Assembly: GCA_000431275.1 (NCBI GenBank)
Contig: HF989187.1
Location: forward strand, 1 to 11,839
Length of the DNA: 11,839 nt
Source of the DNA: Prevotella sp. CAG:755
GTDB taxonomy: Bacteria > Bacteroidota > Bacteroidia > Bacteroidales > Bacteroidaceae
Reading direction: 5' to 3'
Part shown: positions 6,816 to 11,839 of the stretch, one piece after another
How the letters are laid out: each line of letters starts with the position of its first letter
Position numbering within the stretch: position 1 is the first letter of the stretch
Notes under the pieces: generated by a model
What the model was told of the DNA's origin: nothing
The model's input: only the letters and a program-made list of their open reading frames with translations
Databases searched by the model: none
Position numbers and translations under genes: made by a program

Positions 6816-7883
6816 ATGGAACTTCAATTAGAACCCCTCAGGCTTCCGGGCATCGACCCGAAGCGCCCCATCGTCATCGCAGGCCCATGCTCGGCCGAAA
6901 CGGAAGACCAGGTGATGGACACCGCCACGCAACTCTGCAAGAAAGGCATCAAGATATTCCGCGCAGGCATCTGGAAACCCCGCACGAAGCCCGGAGGCTT
7001 CGAAGGCGTCGGGACAGTGGGCCTGCCGTGGATGAAGCGCGTGCAGGAAGAACTCGGCATGCTCGTGGCGACCGAAGTGGCCACCCCGAAGCACGTCGAG
7101 GCCGCACTCGAAGCCGGCATCGACATCCTGTGGGTCGGCGCACGCACCGTGGCCAACCCCTTCGCCATGCAGGAACTGGCCGACTCGCTCCGCGGCGTCG
7201 ACGTGCCCGTTCTGGTCAAGAACCCCGTCAATCCCGACCTTGAACTGTGGATCGGAGCGCTCGAACGCGTCAACGGCGCAGGCATCAAGCGCCTCGGCGT
7301 CATCCACCGCGGCTTCTCGTCGTACGACAAGAAGATTTACCGCAACCTGCCCATGTGGCACATCCCCATCGAGCTGCACCGCCGCTGCCCTGCCCTGCCC
7401 ATCTTCGGCGACCCCAGCCACATCGGTGGCAAACGGGAGCTCATCGCACCGCTCTGCCAGCAGGCCATGGACCTTGGTTTCGAAGGCCTCGTCGTAGAAA
7501 GCCATTGCAACCCGGACTGCGCCTGGAGCGACGCCTCGCAGCAAGTGACGCCCGATGTGCTCGACTTCATCCTCGACAAGCTCGTAATCCGCGACAACGC
7601 CCAATCGACAGAAAGCCTCGAAGCCCTGCGCCGGCAGATCGACGAGTGCGACAACGCCCTGCTCGAGCTCCTCTCAAAGCGCATGCGCATCAGCCGCGAG
7701 ATCGGGCAGTACAAACGCGAGCACAACATGACCGTCGTGCAGACCGACCGCTACAACGAAATCCTCGACAAGCGCGGCGCGCAAGGCGTGCTCTGCGGCA
7801 TGGACGGCGAGTTCGTCAAGACGATCTACGAAGCCATCCACGAGGAAAGCGTAAGACAGCAGATCGACATCATGAACAAATAA
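6816..7883 (+). CDS. aroF: Bifunctional DAHP synthase (type I-beta) / chorismate mutase (AroQ, C-terminal)
   Basis: The N-terminal domain (about 1-255) condenses phosphoenolpyruvate and erythrose 4-phosphate to DAHP, the first shikimate step. The C-terminal domain (about 267-350) rearranges chorismate to prephenate. Metal ligands of the I-beta class are in place: Cys25 (AGPCSAET), His202 (GDPSHIGGKRE), Glu228 (VVESHCNPD) and Asp239 (AWSDASQQ), with GIWKPRTKPGGFEG and VLVKNPVNPD for substrate binding. The mutase half keeps the AroQ pattern LRRQID, SKRMRI, GQYK, DRYNEIL and ESVRQQ. DAHP synthases with C-terminal mutase fusions are known from Prevotella and Porphyromonas, where prephenate acts as allosteric inhibitor; the same is likely here. 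The symbol is a general one. The gene starts 11 nt after the aminotransferase stop. Confidence 0.95.
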   Translation: MELQLEPLRLPGIDPKRPIVIAGPCSAETEDQVMDTATQLCKKGIKIFRAGIWKPRTKPGGFEGVGTVGLPWMKRVQEELGMLVATEVATPKHVEAALEAGIDILWVGARTVANPFAMQELADSLRGVDVPVLVKNPVNPDLELWIGALERVNGAGIKRLGVIHRGFSSYDKKIYRNLPMWHIPIELHRRCPALPIFGDPSHIGGKRELIAPLCQQAMDLGFEGLVVESHCNPDCAWSDASQQVTPDVLDFILDKLVIRDNAQSTESLEALRRQIDECDNALLELLSKRMRISREIGQYKREHNMTVVQTDRYNEILDKRGAQGVLCGMDGEFVKTIYEAIHEESVRQQIDIMNK

Positions 7884-7897
7884 GCCCGTGCCCCGCG

Positions 7898-7927
7898 CCC
7901 GCCGTCCGGAACGCCCCGGACGGCGGG
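7898..7927 (+). other. Intercistronic hairpin between DAHP synthase/mutase and tyrA
   Basis: CCCGCCGTCCGG (7898-7909) and CCGGACGGCGGG (7916-7927) form a perfect 12-bp GC stem with loop AACGCC and no following T tract. It occupies much of the 69-bp gap before tyrA. It may stabilise the upstream mRNA or reduce tyrA expression; it does not look like a full intrinsic terminator. Confidence 0.6.
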
Positions 7928-7952
7928 GCGACGGCCGGCCACAGCCACAACA

Positions 7953-8726
7953 ATGAGAATCCTTATCCTTGGAGCCGGCAAGATGGGCTCCTTTTTCGTC
8001 GACCTCCTCAGCTTCGACCACGAGACGGCCGTCTACGACGTCGATGCGCGCCGCCTGCGCTTCATGTACAACACTCGGCGTTTCCTCTCGCTCGACGAGG
8101 TCGACGCCTTCGCCCCCGAGCTGGTCATCAATGCCGTCACGCTGAAATACACCCTCGACACGTTCCGCGAGGTCATCCCCCACCTGCCCGAAGGCTGCAT
8201 CATCAGCGACATCGCCTCCGTCAAGACGGGCTTGCAGGACTTCTACGCCACCTGCGGCCGCCCCTACGTCTCGACCCACCCCATGTTCGGACCCACCTTC
8301 GCCAACCTCGGCGCACTGAGCAACGAGAACGCCATCGTCATCACCGAGGGCGACTACATGGGCCGCCTCTTCTTCCTCAACCTCTACAACAAACTCGGCC
8401 TGCACGTACACGAGTACAGCTTCGAGGAGCACGACGAGACAATGGCCTACTCGCTGAGCATCCCCTTCGTGTCGACCTTCGTCTTCGCCGCCATCATGAA
8501 GCACCAGGACGCGCCGGGAACCACCTTCAAGCGCCACCTCGCCATCGCCCGCGGCGTCCTGGGAGAGGACGACTGCCTCCTGCGCGAAATCCTCTTCAAC
8601 CCACGCACCTCCGGACAAGTCGCGCGCATTCAGGACGAACTCACCGAACTGACCGACATCATCCGCCGCAAAGACGAAGACGCCCTCAACCAATACCTCA
8701 CGAAGATCAGGGAGAACATCAAATAA
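7953..8726 (+). CDS. tyrA: Prephenate dehydrogenase (monofunctional TyrA)
   Basis: The enzyme oxidatively decarboxylates prephenate to 4-hydroxyphenylpyruvate with NAD(P)+, the tyrosine branch. The protein has 257 residues. The Rossmann motif is Gly7-Ala-Gly9-Lys-Met-Gly12 right at the N-terminus, with Asp at the end of beta-2 (VYDVDARR), which suggests preference for NAD+ over NADP+. Further motifs are DIASVK, the catalytic His109 region STHPMFGPTF and the helical C-terminal dimerisation half (HDETMAYSLSIPF and on to LTKIRENIK). No ACT domain and no mutase domain are present, so Tyr feedback through a C-terminal ACT, as in Bacillus, is not expected. It is the last gene of the operon, behind a GC-rich intercistronic hairpin, and a repeat hairpin follows its stop codon. 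Confidence 0.93.
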   Translation: MRILILGAGKMGSFFVDLLSFDHETAVYDVDARRLRFMYNTRRFLSLDEVDAFAPELVINAVTLKYTLDTFREVIPHLPEGCIISDIASVKTGLQDFYATCGRPYVSTHPMFGPTFANLGALSNENAIVITEGDYMGRLFFLNLYNKLGLHVHEYSFEEHDETMAYSLSIPFVSTFVFAAIMKHQDAPGTTFKRHLAIARGVLGEDDCLLREILFNPRTSGQVARIQDELTELTDIIRRKDEDALNQYLTKIRENIK

Positions 8727-8779
8727 CCCCCGGCACGCAACGGCGCACACCGCCGCCGACGGTCGCCGCGACAGAACGG

Positions 8780-8828
8780 ACGGGCGCACCGACAGGATTT
8801 TCTGTCGGTGCGCCCGTTTCCGCTGTCA
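8780..8828 (+). repeat. Dispersed intergenic repeat, copy C, with 16-bp hairpin; likely operon terminator region
   Basis: CGGGCGCACCGACAG (8781-8795) and CTGTCGGTGCGCCCG (8802-8816) pair perfectly around loop GATTTT, and A8780-T8817 extends the stem to 16 bp. The repeat segment 8791-8828 matches copies at 1365-1401 and 11373-11410. Only a short TTT follows, so termination on the plus strand is plausible but not certain. Confidence 0.7.
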
Positions 8829-8836
8829 GGGAGGGC

Positions 8837-8873
8837 AAAAGAAAAGCCGGCCGCACCACAGGGGACGGCCGGC
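8837..8873 (-). terminator. Rho-independent terminator of the minus-strand exported-protein gene
   Basis: On the minus strand, GCCGGCCG (8873-8866) and CGGCCGGC (8853-8846) form an 8-bp GC stem, followed by TTTTCTTTT (8845-8837). It lies about 30 bp after the stop codon at 8904. Confidence 0.7.
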
Positions 8874-8903
8874 ATGACCGAAAAGCGGACGAGCCGCGGC
8901 GGA

Positions 8904-10710
8904 CTAAACCACAGGCTCGACGAACTTCACATACGTCTGCCCGTGCTGTTTGCCTACGTAGAACGGACGCCCGCCCCGCTCAAGGCCGTAGCCCAGCACG
9001 CTCTCCGCTTCGTCCTGCGGGCGGAGGACGTAGCGCGTCACCTCCTCGCCCGTCTCGCGGTCGAAGCGGACGTACTCGTACACGTCGTGCGCCGCATACC
9101 CACAGGTCTGCGTTTTTTCGCGATAGAGGCAGTCGACAAACTGCTCGGCCAGCTGCACCTGCACAATGCGGCGGTTGAAAAAGTCCGAATAGCGCAGGAG
9201 ATATTCGTGGGTGTAGAACAGCGTGGTGTCGGGCTCGGGCATCTCGCGACCGGCCCATCCGAACACGTCGTAGGTGCGCAGCCACGCTGTCGGGCGCCTC
9301 GAGCGAGGCCAGATAGAGCCGCCCGGCGTAGGCATTGCCGTAGACGAGCTGCCGCCCGTCGCTGTCGGCCACGGGCGAAGCATAACCATAGCCCGTGCGG
9401 CTGCGGCGCATCAGGTCGTCGAGCTGCCCGATGCGGCGCACAAAGGCTCCCGTCCGCCGGTCGACCACCACGGCATAAGGATGGGGCCGGTCGTAGTACG
9501 CCTCGACGAAGGGGTCATACTCCGGATGGCCGTGCAGGCTGTCGGGCACGCTGAAAAGCGGATACGTCAGCTGCTGGCAGGCCATCGCGACGTGCTGCCC
9601 GTCGTACGGGTAGATAGCAAAATGCTGGTTCATGTAGGCCGTGTCTTGCAGCGCGGCGGCAAGGTCGGTCAGGGGCAGGGTGCGGAACGGCTCTACCTGC
9701 CAGCTGAGGATGACGGGCTCGTTGTAGAAAGCAAGGTTCACGTTGTCACCCGTCCGCCGCTCGACGAAGACGCGGGGCAGCGAGTAGGAGAAAGCCACGG
9801 TGTCGTCGTTCACGAAGCTCAGGCCGCAGACCATGTAGCGGAACCGGCGGTGCACCTGGTCGTAGATCCTCGGCGGGAGGTCGGCGAACGTGTCGCGCAC
9901 GGCCGTGTCGACGCGCAGCACATGTTCGAGCCGGAAAGCGCGGGCCGCCGGGTCGAGGCGGAACATGAAACCGGCGTTCTCCAAATTGTCGTTCACCAGC
10001 AGGTGGCCGTTGCGCAGCACCGGCGGTTCGCGCAGCTGCGAAAAGACGGCCTGCCCCTCCGTCAGGAGCGGCCAGCGCTCATAGCGCAGCGGCCCGCCGC
10101 CGGGCACTTCGGCGATCGACGCGCGATCGGCTCCGACTACGTCGTCGCCATACGAATGGAACGGCAACGGTAGGCGTGACAAAGCCAGCTCGCGGAACAG
10201 GTCGTCATCCACGTAACTCAATTCGCCGCCCGTCAGCATCCGCCCGCTGCCGACAGCCATTTTCAGCAGGAAGATGCCGTTAAGCTCTTCATGGTTCAGG
10301 CTGAACACGCGGCGCCACACACCCGCCGTGTCGACCACCAGCGTGTCGGCCCGAAGGCCTTCGCGGCGGGCATAGCGGCGGGCGGCCTCCGCATCGCCGT
10401 GGGCACTCCACAGCACCAGCCGCTCCGACGGAAGCGCCTGCCTGAAAGCCTTCTCAAACTCCTGTGCCGCTGACTCGCAGCGCGGACAGCCGGCGGGCTG
10501 GAAGAGCAGGGCGTAGAGCGTGTCCTGTCCGGCCGAAAGCGGACGAAGCCATTGGGTGAGCCGGTGCTCCGTTTCAGCGCACTGACGGATTTGCAGCTCA
10601 TTGTTCAGGAGCGAAGGGCCTGCGCCGTCGACTATCTGCGCCGTGAGGGGAGCACACAAACATCCCAGTACAAACGCCCAAAAAATTTTATGCAGTTTTA
10701 CATGTTTCAT
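8904..10710 (-). pseudogene. Exported protein with thioredoxin-like CPRC motif, frameshifted
   Basis: From the ATG at 10710 the frame begins MKHVKLHKIFWAFVLGCLCAPLTAQ, a signal peptide. Cys17 (VLGC) makes it a possible lipoprotein; cleavage after LTA is the alternative. Residues about 60-150 look like a thioredoxin-like domain with Cys75-Pro-Arg-Cys78 (QPAGCPRCESAAQEFEKAF). The remainder has repeated short beta-strand blocks (PPVLRNGHLLVNDN, YAVVVDRRTGAFVRRIG, RQLVYGNAYAGRLYLASL) resembling a beta-propeller or similar all-beta domain; I do not recognise a named family. Near 9270-9295 the sensible reading moves by one base. The first frame is credible to EAPDSVA and then becomes Arg-rich. The other frame then gives LRTYDVFGWAGREMPEPDTTLFYTHEYLL and on to a stop at 8904. 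Rejoined, the protein would have about 600 residues. The cause could be a true mutation or a sequencing error. A strong terminator lies just upstream. Confidence 0.7.
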
Positions 10711-10720
10711 ATCCTCTGTC

Positions 10721-10764
10721 AAAAAAACTATGGCGACAAGAGCTTTCAGCTCTGGCCACCATAG
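10721..10764 (-). terminator. Strong rho-independent terminator directly before the thioredoxin-motif gene
   Basis: On the minus strand, CTATGGTGGCCAGAGCT (10764-10748) and AGCTCTTGTCGCCATAG (10744-10728) form a 17-position stem with one mismatch and two G-T pairs. The loop is GAA and seven T follow (10727-10721). On the plus strand ATTTTT follows the same hairpin, so it may be bidirectional. It sits 10 bp before the downstream ATG (10710), leaving no room for a promoter between. Confidence 0.85.
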
Positions 10765-10788
10765 ATTTTTAATTAAACGGTTATCTTG

Positions 10789-11142
10789 TCAGTCTTTATC
10801 TTCCTGCAACCCCATCACGACGTACACGCCTTTCTCCGGATTGTTCAGCGACATCAGCGTGGAGCGGTCTGCATCAGATGCATCCACGGGAATGCGTATT
10901 ATCTTCGTCACTTGCGTTGAAGACTGCGATTGCCCCACGGAAGCCGGCGCGAGAGCAGGCTTCCCGTCGAATCCGTAATGCGTGGTGATTTGGGCGCAAA
11001 TGTGCGTCGTTGCGCCACGGCGAGGATTTACATCGCCGCTTACTGCTCTCATTCAGTAACAAGTGGTCGTGATGGTTTCGGCCGAAGCCACACCTGCGCA
11101 GCAAACCGCTGCGACTGCTAAAATTACTTTTTTCATTTTCAT
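10789..11142 (-). pseudogene. Small exported protein interrupted by an in-frame TGA
   Basis: An ATG at 11142 opens a frame with a classic signal peptide (MKMKKVILAVAAVCCAGVAS, then A, with cleavage expected before Glu22). After ETITTTCY it meets TGA at 11055-11053. The same frame resumes at once with ATG at 11052 and continues for 87 residues (MRAVSGDVNPRRGATTH... to ...GVYVVMGLQEDKD), ending at 10789. Read through, the product would be about 117 residues with a mature part of about 96. The simplest reading is a single nonsense substitution in a small secreted protein gene. A real 29-residue precursor followed by reinitiation is an alternative. I recognise no family. Codon use is less GC-rich than in the biosynthetic genes. 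The gene has a -7 element upstream and a strong terminator downstream, and precedes the exported thioredoxin-motif gene. Confidence 0.6.
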
Positions 11143-11164
11143 TGTTTTTATAATTAAACCGATG

Positions 11165-11172
11165 CAAAAGTA
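11165..11172 (-). promoter_or_regulatory. Probable -7 promoter element for the small exported protein
   Basis: The minus strand reads TACTTTTG, a match to TAnnTTTG, 22 bp before the ATG at 11142 in an AT-rich stretch. No convincing -33 element is seen. Confidence 0.5.
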
Positions 11173-11372
11173 CGAAACCCCGATGGTTCTTTGATTACAG
11201 AACGACTAAATCAGCATTCACAGGTTTTATCAAGTGTAATTTTATCAGAAAAAAAATCCAGAACAGCATTAAAATGCCAAATCAGAAAAATGAGCGACCG
11301 GAACGGAACGGAAAGAACGACGGGCAGGGCGGGAGGAAAACCCGTCGCAACCATAGGATTTACCGACACGAC

Positions 11373-11410
11373 GACAGGATTTTCGGTCGCTGAGTCCGTT
11401 TTCACGGTCA
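11373..11410 (+). repeat. Dispersed intergenic repeat, copy D
   Basis: GACAGGATTTTCGGTCGCTG (11373-11392), followed by AGTCCGTTTTCACGGTCA, aligns with 8791-8828 and 1365-1401. The hairpin here is imperfect, because the upstream CGACACGAC pairs only partly. A nearby AGCGACCG at about 11292 is the inverse of CGGTCGCT inside the repeat. Confidence 0.6.
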
Positions 11411-11839
11411 AGGCAGACATCGGAAGCCGGCCTGAACAAATCATTGCCGTTAAATGAGCAGGCATTCGCTGCAACCGGCCTCGGCGGTACGCAGCCTTAG
11501 CCCGCTCGGTCGAGACGCTCCTGAAACACAGGCCGCCTGTTCCCCGAGGCCGGACAGCTACCAAAAGCACACAAAACGAGTATCTGATTAGGAACTACAT
11601 CTTCGGACAGACGCCGCGCCACACAACACAAACGATAAACAAAGAAGGCTGGCCGCCCGCAATACCTCAAAAGTCCCGCTTCCTTCCTGACCAGCATAAC
11701 CAAAGCAGATTCCGGCCACACGAAACGCCGGTACGCAGGTCCGCCGCCTGCGCGGAAGGTCCGCCCACCACCACCTGCGCGGGGGAGGAAGAGGACAGGG
11801 ACGGCACGCCGTCACGCCGCAAAAAAGAATCCCGTCCCC
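11411..11839. other. Right end of window; no gene recognised
   Basis: About 430 bp without a convincing coding region on either strand. The short frames have skewed compositions (Arg, Pro, Cys and Ser rich) and no start context. No tRNA or rRNA was recognised. The 10-mer CGGTACGCAG appears twice (about 11485 and 11730). A short inverted repeat, GACGG then CCGTC around CACG, lies near 11802-11815, followed by AAAAAAG. On the minus strand this would be a T run before the stem, so it is not a terminator for a gene arriving from the right. Confidence 0.4.

Noticed and set aside
7247..9178. A very long open frame on the plus strand (643 codons)
   Set aside because: It overlaps the DAHP synthase/mutase and tyrA genes in another frame, its product is dominated by Arg, Pro and His, and it is the expected by-product of GC-rich codon use.
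9270..9295. Programmed frameshifting in the thioredoxin-motif gene
   Set aside because: There is no slippery heptamer or homopolymer run at the junction (GACAGCGTGGCTGCGCACC).
11053..11055. TGA in the small exported protein read as selenocysteine
   Set aside because: No selenoenzyme context and no clear SECIS-like stem right after the codon could be seen. A nonsense change or reinitiation is simpler.
11191..11457. An 88-codon plus-strand frame near the right end
   Set aside because: It runs through dispersed repeat copy D and begins next to the divergent promoter of the small exported protein. No domain or start context supports it.
1..11839. CRISPR arrays, tRNA or rRNA genes, insertion sequences
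   Set aside because: No regularly spaced repeats, no cloverleaf with a recognisable T-arm, and no transposase-like frame were seen.

Overview
The window looks like chromosomal DNA from a GC-rich member of the Bacteroidales. Three things suggest this. Promoter elements match the Bacteroidetes pattern (TAnnTTTG at -7, TTTG or TTG at -33) in AT-rich islands before several genes. Start codons lack strong Shine-Dalgarno sequences. The aromatic operon has the order prephenate dehydratase, aminotransferase, DAHP synthase fused to a C-terminal chorismate mutase, prephenate dehydrogenase. The genus cannot be fixed from sequence alone.

Layout. Bases 1-1123 (minus strand) hold the start of an exported protein that runs off the left edge and an EamA-type membrane transporter. 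Bases 1522-3850 (plus) hold ahpC and ahpF, the alkyl hydroperoxide reductase pair, behind a clear promoter and separated by an intercistronic hairpin. Bases 4052-4522 encode a small TPR protein of unknown role. Bases 4562-8726 (plus) form the terminal Phe/Tyr biosynthesis operon. Bases 8904-11172 (minus) hold an accessory exported-protein locus: a short signal-peptide protein broken by an in-frame TGA, a strong terminator, then a thioredoxin-motif exported protein broken by a frameshift. Bases 11411-11839 show no recognisable gene.

The most interesting element is the leader of the aromatic operon. Downstream of the promoter lies a 17-codon ORF, MNPFAAFYFYFYYFAGK, with nine Phe/Tyr codons. It is followed by a rho-independent terminator just before pheA. 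A 9-nt copy of the terminator's 3' arm overlaps the leader stop codon and can pair with the 5' arm as an antiterminator. This is the architecture of ribosome-mediated transcription attenuation responding to both Phe and Tyr. It would control the operon that makes DAHP, prephenate, phenylpyruvate and 4-hydroxyphenylpyruvate and transaminates the last two.

A second non-coding theme is a dispersed intergenic repeat of about 38 nt (core GACAGGATTTTCTGTCG). It occurs in four intergenic regions, and in two of them it forms a long perfect hairpin with a compensatory base change between copies.
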